In this document: positions 25,601 to 33,320 of the stretch, one piece after another | Position numbering within the stretch: position 1 is the stretch's first letter | Layout: the number at the start of each line of letters is the position of its first letter | Assembly: GCA_965230485.1 (NCBI GenBank) | Contig: CBDDLA010000001.1 | Span: forward strand, 1,922,001 to 1,986,000 | Direction of reading: 5' to 3' | From: Putridiphycobacter sp965230485 | GTDB taxonomy: Bacteria; Bacteroidota; Bacteroidia; Flavobacteriales_D; Crocinitomicaceae | Length of the DNA: 64,000 bases | The notes under the pieces: generated by a model | Databases searched by the model: none | What the model saw: only the letters and a program-made list of their open reading frames with translations | What the model was told of the DNA's origin: nothing | Program-made: the position numbers and the translations under genes

Positions 25601-27886
25601 TTACTCTCTATTTTTAACATTTTGGTTTGACTTAGCAGTTTTGTAATGTTTAAATTGATAATTCATAGATAAGAAAATTGAAGTCCCTCTTCCTATTGGC
25701 TGGCTATTGGCTGAGGTAGAATGTGCTCCGCCGCTGACAGACCCTCCTGATATATTAATATTTTGAACATTTAAAAGATTTTTGACGCCAAAAATTAGAT
25801 TGCAGTTTCTATCCATAAGGTAAGTGCTAACACTTAGGTCAAGAATGTGGAAATCACTGGCAGTACTTATTTGAATGTCATTATCATTGACACGATAGTT
25901 GATCAGTTGTCCATTGTATTTATAGAAAACATTAATAGAAATCTTGTCTTTCAATAATTTATAAGAAGCTGTTGTGCTAACTTCTGGCGAAAAGATATAA
26001 GGGTCTAGGTTTTCGTCTTTTACAAAATTATAGCGTCCTATATAAGTGAGGTTAGATTGAATGCGCATTTTTTTAGTTCGATAGCTTAGTTGACCTTGCC
26101 CTCCAACGGTACTAAACGTTCCAATATTAATATAGGTAAATCCGCCGTCATCTTTTAAACCAAGGGTAATTAAATTTTGGAAATCGTTGTAAAAAGCAGA
26201 TACCTCAGCTTTGAATAAGTCTCTGGATTTAATTGGTTTTATCCAAGTAACACCTCCATTAAAATTAAGTGAGTTTTCGGGCTTTAAATTAAGATTGCCG
26301 ACAATATTGTGGTTAATATCTACAAAATTAAAGTATAACTCCTTTAATGTTGGTGACCTAAACCCTTGGGCAACAGAAGCTCTTAATTGAACATCTTTTG
26401 GCAATTGATATTTAAGATTTAAAGAGGGAGTCACAGGAGCCCGAAACACAGTATTATAGGCATATCTGGCACCAGGTTTAATGTCTAGCTTGTCGTTTAG
26501 AATTGTAATAACAGCACTTCCGAATACGGTATAGTCACCAATTAATTGTTTATTATCCTCTATTCTTTTACCAGTGGCTGTCTCCACATTAATATCTGTT
26601 CCAACCTGATAAGTAAACCAATTTTTAAAGGAACTACTGTATGTGCCTCTTGCAATAATTAAATCAAAAAGAGATGTATCCTGGTCAGATGTATTACCGG
26701 TTAAATTTTCATTAAGTGTCGTTAAATCTTTTAAGTAGGTGTTTTTGATTCTTTTAAAATAATTATATCCACCTACGAAGTTCAAATTGCCTTTCTTAAA
26801 AACACGATCTACCGTCAATCCTTGGTCTATTCTGGTAGTATAATAGTAATCGTCAAAGGCCGTTTCAAAATAAGGGCTCTTAGGATAACCCCTATTGGTA
26901 ATTTTTTCTTGATAATATCTAAAATAAGGACTGATTTTCCAGTTTTTTATATCAGTTACATAGTTAAGTTCGCCTATGTACTGCAGTTTTGGATTCCAGC
27001 TTAAAAACCGATTGGTATCCGCAATTGTTTCTTGAGGATAGCTCCAGAAAGCAGCATCAGGTCGCCACCCATCAAAGTACTTTCTTCCTCCGCTTAACTT
27101 AAAGGTATGCTTTTTAAAGGTGTAGTTAAGGTTACCGGTCAGATTGTAGTTCCCAACACTTTCATACATACCAAGCATACTGCCTTTGAATCCTGGATGT
27201 GTATTCTTTCTAGTGATTACATTTACAGTGCCTGCCAAAGCATTAGTACCATAATTCACAGATAGTGGACCATTTACAATTTCTATCCGCTCTACTTCAT
27301 CAAGGTTAATTTGACTTAAATCAATATTACCGTTTAATCGGCCTATGACTGGCACTCCGTTTTGTAGAATTTTGACATTTTCACCTGACATACCATTCAT
27401 GCTCATGCCACTACCAAGCACATTGTCTTGCTGAATTCGGATATTAGATTGATATGTTAAAATATCGCTCAATGTAGACGCTCCTGAGTTAATAATATCT
27501 TCACGACTGATGATGGTCGTTTTATTAATCGATTGACTTGTTGTTGTAGCTTCGTACTCACCAGTTACGCATATTTCGCCTGTCATGATACTCTCAGGAA
27601 TTAACTTGTATGTTTTCAACGAATTAGCTTGTATGGTATCTGTAATAACATGGTACCCTAACTGATCAATAATAATCAGAATCGGTGTATCCAAATTGGT
27701 TTTTGGAATATTGACTTCACCATTAATATTAGTGAGGACATAGTTTTTAGTCTGGGTATTGAGTACACGGTACATTATTTTAGTGTAAGGCACGCTTGTA
27801 GCATCTTCATTGTAGATTTTTATGGATGTTTGAGCCCGGCTCCACAACCCTAAAAATAATGCGAATGATACGAGGACTTTTTTCAT
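25601..27886 (-). CDS. HmuR-like TonB-dependent receptor (haem/iron uptake)
   Basis: The protein has 761 residues. A signal peptide (LFLGLWSRAQ) precedes a short beta-sandwich domain (about 20-105) and a plug domain with TTIISREDIINSGASTLSDI, GVPVIGRLNGNIDLSQINLD and VERIEIVNGPLSVNYGTNAL. The barrel ends ISLSMNYQFKHY. The plug and barrel resemble vitamin B12/haem/siderophore receptors of the BtuB/HmuR type. Flanking HmuY genes point to haem. Its ATG overlaps by 1 nt the stop codon (27886-27888) of the frameshifted small gene upstream, so the two are coupled. Confidence 0.9.
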   Translation of the reverse strand: MKKVLVSFALFLGLWSRAQTSIKIYNEDATSVPYTKIMYRVLNTQTKNYVLTNINGEVNIPKTNLDTPILIIIDQLGYHVITDTIQANSLKTYKLIPESIMTGEICVTGEYEATTTSQSINKTTIISREDIINSGASTLSDILTYQSNIRIQQDNVLGSGMSMNGMSGENVKILQNGVPVIGRLNGNIDLSQINLDEVERIEIVNGPLSVNYGTNALAGTVNVITRKNTHPGFKGSMLGMYESVGNYNLTGNLNYTFKKHTFKLSGGRKYFDGWRPDAAFWSYPQETIADTNRFLSWNPKLQYIGELNYVTDIKNWKISPYFRYYQEKITNRGYPKSPYFETAFDDYYYTTRIDQGLTVDRVFKKGNLNFVGGYNYFKRIKNTYLKDLTTLNENLTGNTSDQDTSLFDLIIARGTYSSSFKNWFTYQVGTDINVETATGKRIEDNKQLIGDYTVFGSAVITILNDKLDIKPGARYAYNTVFRAPVTPSLNLKYQLPKDVQLRASVAQGFRSPTLKELYFNFVDINHNIVGNLNLKPENSLNFNGGVTWIKPIKSRDLFKAEVSAFYNDFQNLITLGLKDDGGFTYINIGTFSTVGGQGQLSYRTKKMRIQSNLTYIGRYNFVKDENLDPYIFSPEVSTTASYKLLKDKISINVFYKYNGQLINYRVNDNDIQISTASDFHILDLSVSTYLMDRNCNLIFGVKNLLNVQNINISGGSVSGGAHSTSANSQPIGRGTSIFLSMNYQFKHYKTAKSNQNVKNRE

Positions 27887-28211
27887 TATGAACGGATAAT
27901 GTTATAGACTTCCAAAAGATGCTCTGACATTTCAAACAACTCAAGACTTTGATTAAATTCTTCTCGGGTTAATGATAAATGGGTATGATTAGAAATCTGT
28001 ATAATCAGTTTTTACGACCACTAGGTGTTAGTACTAATATGTGAGGAACATATTCTTCTTTCTTTCTAAAGTCCTTAACAATCTCGCGAAATGATTCCTG
28101 GTTAACAACAGCCATGAAGTTTCCCAATTCAATATGGATATGTCCACAATTTTCACAAGTACCAATGTACCCAAAATCATTGCTGTGTAAAACTCTTACT
28201 TCATGTGCCAT
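27886..28211 (-). pseudogene. Small DUF6686-like protein, split by a 1-nt frameshift
   Basis: The open frame from ATG 28211 encodes 68 residues (MAHEVRVLHSNDFGYIGTCE and on, with a CENC motif) and stops at 28005-28007. The next 39 codons continue in another frame as a coding-like sequence (QISNHTHLSLTREEFNQSLE, then MSEHLLEVYNIIRS). Their stop is at 27886-27888, 1 nt over the receptor start. Adding one A to the A5 run at 28009-28013 (minus strand) joins both into one 108-residue protein. That is the usual size, with the usual CxxC first half and xxREEF second half, of a small Bacteroidota family I recall as DUF6686. It may be a true mutation, an assembly error or slippage. Confidence 0.68.
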
Positions 28212-28231
28212 AGATTACTTTTTTAAAATTT

Positions 28232-28272
28232 AAAAACAATGGATTACTGCTATTGCAGAAACCCATTGTTTT
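28232..28272 (-). terminator. Nested hairpin, terminator- or attenuator-like
   Basis: On the minus strand the outer stem ACAATGG/CCATTGT encloses a second stem CTGC-AATA-GCAG, and the transcript then runs into a T-rich tract. It lies 20 nt upstream of the DUF6686-like start, within the haem operon, so it could end or attenuate transcription between the secreted HmuY gene and the receptor genes. Confidence 0.55.
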
Positions 28273-28273
28273 A

Positions 28274-28383
28274 TCAAGTTAGTTGAATCTGAAAAACTTG
28301 ACATAAATAAACTTTTTTCCTCATTTCCCCTTGCTATTATCCTATTCTTAAGTAGGTATTGTCTCAACAAGAAAAAATGAGGA
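28274..28383 (-). ncRNA. Structured intergenic RNA segment in haem operon
   Basis: Two further hairpins precede the terminator-like one: TCAAGTT/AACTTGA (28274-28301), and a 16-bp stem pairing 28318-28333 with 28368-28383. The 16-bp stem closes fully only in the minus-strand RNA (three G-U pairs, which would be A-C mismatches in the plus-strand RNA). Its loop holds a smaller CCTA/TAGG stem. It could be an RNA stabiliser, a processing site or a cis-regulatory element. No known riboswitch class was recognised. Confidence 0.45.
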
Positions 28384-28411
28384 TATTCTGTGACTAATTA
28401 TATTAAGTATT

Positions 28412-29635
28412 TTAAATTTTAACGATTTTTTGAGTCGCTATTTGACCACTTTCAGCCATTGTTTTCAGGAGATAAATCCCATTTGGCAAATTCTCTAAAC
28501 TTAACTCTGTTGTATTTAATACCTCATTGGTCATGAATATTAATTGACCTTCATAATTATAAACGGAAACACTTGAAAGGGTTTCAGAGCTTTGTATTCT
28601 AAATAAACCCGTTGTAGGATTTGGATAAGCAGTAAATTGAGTGGTATTATTTTCCTGAACATCAGCTGTCCCAATCCTCTCTTTTGTAAACATAATATCT
28701 CCATTCGCGCTTCCACCAAAACCAGTCATTACAACTTTCCAGAAGTCGCCATGAGGCGTTTCAATAAAATAAGCTAAAGAGTCTGTGATGATGAAACTTC
28801 CAGTTCCAAAAGAGAATGTTTTCCAGTCGTAACCAATCACATTAATATCCGTTTCGAATTGATAAGCATGGTCGAATGCTAAATCGTCGGCATCATCACC
28901 AGAAGCTTGATAAACCTCTACAAAATTATTTGTCAAAGCACCAGTCACACCATAATGTACGTTAGGGCCTAATTCACCAATATATTTTGTAAATACAATA
29001 TCCCAATCTCCTGATCCAGGCTCTCTATCTGAAACGGTATTGTTGGCAAACGAATAATAAGCAAAGTTCTTCCCAGAGTAATCATTCTTAACAATCGTTT
29101 GAGTGAAATCGTCCGTATTATCTAAGTTTGCTATTCTGAATATATACGTGCCACTAACTAATGAACGGATCATTAATTTTTTAACAGATCCATTTGGCAA
29201 TACTACAGCAAATATTTTCGAACCATTAATATGATGTGTGATGGTATTGTAAAGCCCCCAACCAAGATCGGTAGCATCTGAAGGGTCATGATCTGCATTT
29301 AATGCACCGCCAGACCAGCTCTTATCAGAGTTATGTAATGGAGCCCAGCTAGAAGCTAGCCCATTAGTATCAACTGACATCCAGTTAGATGTATCGGTAT
29401 CCGCTACATAAATAGCATTACCCAGTTGTCCGTTAATTCTGATTGCCGATCCAAAACCACTGACATCAAAAGCCAGGTCCCAGTCTAGATTCGAAATGTT
29501 AGAAACTTCTCCATTTTCCAAGCTGTAGTATACCTGATTGGTATATCCAGGTTGTACGGAAACCTGATCACTCACGACTTGCCCGAAACTTAATACGCCT
29601 GACATTAAACAAGCACTTAGTAAAATTCTTTTCAT
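28412..29635 (-). CDS. HmuY-like protein with T9SS sorting domain
   Basis: The protein has 407 residues with a signal peptide (SGVLSFGQ). HmuY-type halves are visible (NQVYYSLENGEVS, NLDWDLAFDVSG; FAYYSFANNTVSD, SGDWDIVFTKYIG). A type A T9SS C-terminal sorting domain occupies about 330-407 (FTAYPNPTTGLFRIQSS; LENLPNGIYLLKT; TQKIVKI). It is therefore predicted to cross the outer membrane by T9SS and be anchored on the surface or released as a haemophore. It is a distant paralogue of the HmuY-like lipoprotein at 24580-25533. It lies 34 nt after the DUF6607-like gene. Confidence 0.85.
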   Translation of the reverse strand: MKRILLSACLMSGVLSFGQVVSDQVSVQPGYTNQVYYSLENGEVSNISNLDWDLAFDVSGFGSAIRINGQLGNAIYVADTDTSNWMSVDTNGLASSWAPLHNSDKSWSGGALNADHDPSDATDLGWGLYNTITHHINGSKIFAVVLPNGSVKKLMIRSLVSGTYIFRIANLDNTDDFTQTIVKNDYSGKNFAYYSFANNTVSDREPGSGDWDIVFTKYIGELGPNVHYGVTGALTNNFVEVYQASGDDADDLAFDHAYQFETDINVIGYDWKTFSFGTGSFIITDSLAYFIETPHGDFWKVVMTGFGGSANGDIMFTKERIGTADVQENNTTQFTAYPNPTTGLFRIQSSETLSSVSVYNYEGQLIFMTNEVLNTTELSLENLPNGIYLLKTMAESGQIATQKIVKI

Positions 29636-29669
29636 TGTCTTTCTTTTTAAAAATTTAGTTTAATTATGC

Positions 29670-30596
29670 TTAGCTATTTGAGAGTCTAAACTTTTCAATT
29701 GTTGAATTAACTGTCGTTTTTATCTCTTTTGGTTTGGCCGATTTTTCTCCTTCATTGACTTGGCCAATAGCAAATAGCTCTTGCCATAATGTTTTTCCAT
29801 CAATTTTGATCGCTAAATTAACACCCTGATTTTGCCAGTAGATTTTGCTCCATTGACTTCTCACAAGGGCCCAATAGTCCTTATTCTTTTCCCACCATAT
29901 CATGGCTGCCTCACACTTACTGTCATCTTGTAACTTATAAGTGTTAAAACCCTTTTCCTCGGCTAGCTTTTGGTCTCCTTCTTCGGTTCGAATAATTTTA
30001 ATATTGTCTTGTTCATGTACCCAACCAGACTCATTTAATTCAATTCGGTTACGCCTTTTCAATACGTTATAATCAGATCTTTTTGAATATTCTCGTCTTG
30101 GCAATGGTCCATCTGTTTGGCTATCCCAATAATGTCTACCGTCAACATGTAACCAGGATGCATATCCTTCATATCTTGGGCTGTCATCTACCTGAAATAC
30201 TTTTTGAGTCCAAGTTCCTGCAGCTAAGGCCTTAGTAAGCTTTCTGTATCCCCAGTGCATATCTTTGACAAAAGTTAGCAAGTCCTGGTTTTCATATACC
30301 CAATCTTCTCTCCAATGTTTGATAACTGTACCTTCTCCAACGACCAATAAATGTTGGATGGAAATGAAATCTTCATTTTCTTCAATTACAAAAGCTACTT
30401 CTGCTTCCGCGTGCGTATTGTAATCTTTATGAAAGACGTAATTCGTATCAGGTGCAAACGTTTCCGTATAACTAAAGTCAATCTCATAACACCCACATAA
30501 TGATTTGATTGATTGAATATCCTGCTCTTTTTTTGATTGAGCATTTAATAAAGATGTTGCCATTAAGGCTGTAAAAAAGATAATTGTTGTTTTCAT
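29670..30596 (-). CDS. DUF6607-like exported protein
   Basis: The protein has 308 residues from the ATG at 30596, which gives a clean signal peptide MKTTIIFFTALMATSLLNAQ; the frame is open to 30620. The sequence IKSLCGCYEIDFSYTETF, then ISIQHLLVVGEGTVIKHWRE and DWVYENQDLL, fits the family I recall as DUF6607. Function is unproven. Its position as first gene of the haem operon suggests a role in haem or iron handling in the periplasm. A Bacteroidota-type promoter and a Fur-like box lie directly upstream. Confidence 0.75.
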   Translation of the reverse strand: MKTTIIFFTALMATSLLNAQSKKEQDIQSIKSLCGCYEIDFSYTETFAPDTNYVFHKDYNTHAEAEVAFVIEENEDFISIQHLLVVGEGTVIKHWREDWVYENQDLLTFVKDMHWGYRKLTKALAAGTWTQKVFQVDDSPRYEGYASWLHVDGRHYWDSQTDGPLPRREYSKRSDYNVLKRRNRIELNESGWVHEQDNIKIIRTEEGDQKLAEEKGFNTYKLQDDSKCEAAMIWWEKNKDYWALVRSQWSKIYWQNQGVNLAIKIDGKTLWQELFAIGQVNEGEKSAKPKEIKTTVNSTIEKFRLSNS

Positions 30597-30617
30597 TTTC
30601 AGCTTAAATTTTTTTGA

Positions 30618-30648
30618 CAAAGCTATACTAGGTGTTGTGTTAACACAA
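30618..30648 (-). promoter_or_regulatory. Haem operon promoter with overlapping 14-bp palindrome
   Basis: On the minus strand, TTG-N20-TAGCTTTG (the -7 box at 30625-30618) matches the Bacteroidota promoter. The perfect palindrome TTGTGTTAACACAA (30635-30648) sits in the spacer and touches the -33 region, the classic position for a repressor. Confidence 0.6.
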
Positions 30649-30666
30649 TACCATAAATGTGGTATT
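30647..30666. promoter_or_regulatory. Inverted repeat AATACCA-N6-TGGTATT
   Basis: A 7-6-7 inverted repeat sits between the promoter palindrome (30635-30648, 2-bp overlap) and the Fur-like box. It is a candidate second regulator site of the divergent haem region. Confidence 0.4.
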
Positions 30667-30682
30667 TTAGAATGATTCTAAA
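30666..30682. promoter_or_regulatory. Fur-box-like palindrome
   Basis: TTTAGAATGATTCTAAA is a perfect 8-1-8 palindrome and matches the 7-1-7 layout of Fur boxes (consensus TGATAATNATTATCA). It lies between the divergent haem operon (start 30596) and the flavin-motif protein (start 30730). Confidence 0.6.
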
Positions 30683-30729
30683 TAAGAGGTGTTTTTTTCA
30701 CTTTCTTTGTAAACAAATATGATCTGATA

Positions 30730-31773
30730 ATGCTGAGAAAATTATTTTCAATTATTGGTTTTAGCTGTTTTTTTGTGACCGCTCAGGATACATTGCGCAC
30801 CCATATTATTCTTGATTCCTTAGAGAATGAGGTTTTCTTAATAGTGGACAAGCATCAACAACCAATAAAATATTTTAGTTCAGTTTTTACGCCTGTGTGT
30901 GTAGACGGTAGCTGTTACCCAATAAACATTGAGTTGCAATGGGATTTAGCTGGTAACTATTTAAAATATTCTCTGAGAAAGGATGAGATTTTGACAAAGG
31001 TAGAACATTTGCCATTCACTGATTTTGATTATGGGTTATTGCATAGAATGATTGCCAAGTCACCATCAGCACTTGCCAATTTCACCATTTATGAATTAAC
31101 CCTTCCTGATGAGAATAAAGTGGATGGTGTGACTGGTGCCACCCGTCCTGAATTATCTGGAAGTTTTGTTCCAGAAGCTTTATTTACAACATATACCTTA
31201 TGGCATTTGGCCAGAAGACCAAAAGCTGACTTGCTAGCCTATACCAGAGAACGTTACTTTAAACTAGAATGGGCCGATTTTATCATGCAAAATAGTGTGT
31301 TAGAATGTAAGGAGGCTTTTGTCAAGCAGCTATTATCAGGAAAGAGTAAAAAAGAACAGGATCAACTTATTTTTGAAATGATAAGGCAATACCATATGAA
31401 CTTCCCACTGGTACTTTTAAATTCAGTAGATCGAAATGCATTTACAGCCCAACAACTTATAGAACTCTATCAACAAACGGATAATAATGATTTGAAGTCT
31501 GTCATATTATCGAGGTGGAATCATTTAGGAATTGAAGAAAAAGAGCTGGTAGCTATTACATTAGAAATAGGATTTTGCTCAAGTTGTTTTAATGATGAAT
31601 TAGCCTTGATTCAAGCTTATGAACAATGGCCTGAAATGGAATATGCGCTATTTTATTCAAAAATTCAAAAACAGCGCAACATGATGCGACGACAAAAAAT
31701 GTTGCAGGTATTGGAGGAAAGGGAAGATTCGTATCCGAAATCGTTTAAAAAAATTATTAAAAGGAGCAGTTAA
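30730..31773 (+). CDS. Exported protein with FMN-binding (flavinylation) motif
   Basis: The protein has 347 residues with a signal peptide (FSCFFVTAQ). Residues 132-138 read DGVTGAT, the motif (D-x-x-[ST]-G-A-[ST]) whose Thr or Ser receives covalent FMN from ApbE in NqrC/RnfG-type FMN-binding domains. The preceding strands YPINIELQWDLAGNYLKYSL suit that domain. The C-terminal half is helical and HEAT/TPR-like. A CVDGSC pair (57-62) could form a disulphide. It is divergent from the haem uptake operon, which suggests a reductase-linked role such as haem or iron reduction outside the inner membrane (inference). A LuxR-type regulator starts 12 nt downstream. Confidence 0.65.
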   Translation: MLRKLFSIIGFSCFFVTAQDTLRTHIILDSLENEVFLIVDKHQQPIKYFSSVFTPVCVDGSCYPINIELQWDLAGNYLKYSLRKDEILTKVEHLPFTDFDYGLLHRMIAKSPSALANFTIYELTLPDENKVDGVTGATRPELSGSFVPEALFTTYTLWHLARRPKADLLAYTRERYFKLEWADFIMQNSVLECKEAFVKQLLSGKSKKEQDQLIFEMIRQYHMNFPLVLLNSVDRNAFTAQQLIELYQQTDNNDLKSVILSRWNHLGIEEKELVAITLEIGFCSSCFNDELALIQAYEQWPEMEYALFYSKIQKQRNMMRRQKMLQVLEEREDSYPKSFKKIIKRSS

Positions 31774-31784
31774 AGTTGAAGGAG

Positions 31785-32465
31785 ATGATTAATTTAATAT
31801 TGGCAGAAGGGAATGAACTTATGAGGATAGGGTTAACAACCATCTTTAAAGGTACGGATGTCAATATTCTATGTGAGGTTACTTCTTCCAAGGCCCTATT
31901 GAATGAGCTTAAACTACAGGAATCTCCAATTGTGCTCATTGATTATACATCTGAGGGTTATTCATTAGATGTCATCCCTAAGGCTATGGCCATCAAGCCA
32001 GAGACGAAGTTTATTGCTATCACACCTTTGCAATCAGGTAAAATGCTCAGTGATGCGCTTAGGAGTGGGGTGTTTTCTTATGTTAAAAAAGATTGCAGTA
32101 TTGAAGAAATCATTGATGCAGTGAAGCACACAGCTTTGGGAGAGAAGTTCTTTTGTGGTGAAATCTTGGAAACCATACAAAAGGAAGATATTGATATTGA
32201 AGCCATAGAAGATGCTGATTTTTCATGTGACCCCATTGCGCTTTCCGAACGTGAAATTGAAATTATTACTTTAATTTCTGATGGATTTACCAATGGGCAA
32301 ATTAGTGAACGACTTTTTTTGAGTAAACACACAGTTAGTACACACCGCAAAAACATCATGGCTAAATTAGGTGTTAAAAATACTGCAGGTATTGTTATGT
32401 ATGCGGTACGCGAGAATTATAGCTCCCCGAACAAATTTCTATTTTCTCCTAAAAAAGAGGATTAA
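31785..32465 (+). CDS. LuxR/NarL-family response regulator, receiver partly degenerate
   Basis: The protein has 226 residues from ATG 31785. A TTG at 31776 is in frame but less likely, because the receiver strand MINLILAEGNE starts at the ATG. The receiver lacks the usual acidic pair (AEGN instead of DDH), keeps an Asp in IVLIDYTSEG and a Lys in SYVKKDCS. A LuxR helix-turn-helix is clear (LSEREIEIITLISDGFTN, SKHTVSTHRKNIMAKLGV). No kinase is adjacent, so this is an orphan regulator, probably co-transcribed with the flavin-motif protein. Its stop overlaps the convergent DUF2461 stop by 4 nt. Confidence 0.85.
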   Translation: MINLILAEGNELMRIGLTTIFKGTDVNILCEVTSSKALLNELKLQESPIVLIDYTSEGYSLDVIPKAMAIKPETKFIAITPLQSGKMLSDALRSGVFSYVKKDCSIEEIIDAVKHTALGEKFFCGEILETIQKEDIDIEAIEDADFSCDPIALSEREIEIITLISDGFTNGQISERLFLSKHTVSTHRKNIMAKLGVKNTAGIVMYAVRENYSSPNKFLFSPKKED

Positions 32466-33130
32466 CTCGTTAGAGATTGATTCAAAAATTGATTCATGGG
32501 CTGAGCCACATGCCATATCTTCATAATTTCACTTACCAGTTCATCACTTATTATAAGCTTAGCTTCAAGCATAGAAACATAGTAAAAACTCTTTTTGGCA
32601 ATTAAAGGCTCTTTTTCATATGTTGACTGAAATTCTGTTGGAATTCTTTTATTTTCTTCCCCTTTTATGGTGCCAAAAGTATCGACAAAAGGTTTAGATT
32701 TTGTTAATTTTTGAAACTCGGTAAGATTTGTTTTAATCGCCATTCTAACGTTCTGAAGCTTTTCTTTATCTAAGCCATGACTTCCCGCCATAACGCCTAT
32801 TCCTTCTGGTGAAAACCTAAGATAAATACCTGGCACACTTTTATCCTTTTTCCCCACTCTAGACACAAACGCAGTGTAATGTAAGTTATATGGAGTTTTA
32901 TCTTTCGAAAAGCGAATGTCTCGATTAATTCTGCCCAAGCAATCCTTTGGCTCTACTTGCACTGAAGGATCATGCTTTTGAATTTCAGCAATTAAATCAA
33001 GTAAAAAGATTTCAAAGGGTTTTTTTACACTGGATTCGTATCTTTTTTTATTGGCATGAAACCAGTCTTTATGGTTATTTGCTGCCAAATCTTTAAAAAA
33101 TTGAACAAAATCGTTGTTGAAGTAAGCCAT
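32462..33130 (-). CDS. DUF2461 family protein
   Basis: The protein has 222 residues and matches the DUF2461/TIGR02453 family: FFKDLAANNHKDWFHANKKR near the start, LGRINRDIRFSKDKTPYNLH in the middle and YLRFSPEGIGVMAGSHGLD after it. The family is soluble and of unknown function. It is monocistronic and convergent with the LuxR regulator. Confidence 0.92.
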   Translation of the reverse strand: MAYFNNDFVQFFKDLAANNHKDWFHANKKRYESSVKKPFEIFLLDLIAEIQKHDPSVQVEPKDCLGRINRDIRFSKDKTPYNLHYTAFVSRVGKKDKSVPGIYLRFSPEGIGVMAGSHGLDKEKLQNVRMAIKTNLTEFQKLTKSKPFVDTFGTIKGEENKRIPTEFQSTYEKEPLIAKKSFYYVSMLEAKLIISDELVSEIMKIWHVAQPMNQFLNQSLTS

Positions 33131-33320
33131 AATTCGAAAGTTTTATAAAACGATTCATTTTAAAAATCGCTCTATGTAAAAATACACTTTTTTAAAATAT
33201 AATCTACGGTGAGATTAAGAGTCCTGTTTTTGGTAAAGTTTCAGATAAAACAAAACAATGTTAATAAATAAATTGATTAAAAAATAATCAAAAACGGTTA
33301 AATTTTAAGAGATTTGTTTC

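Noticed and set aside
28005..28211. Intact 68-residue gene
   Set aside because: Taken alone it looks complete, but the in-line 39 codons after it, ending exactly at the receptor start, make a frameshifted 108-residue gene more likely.
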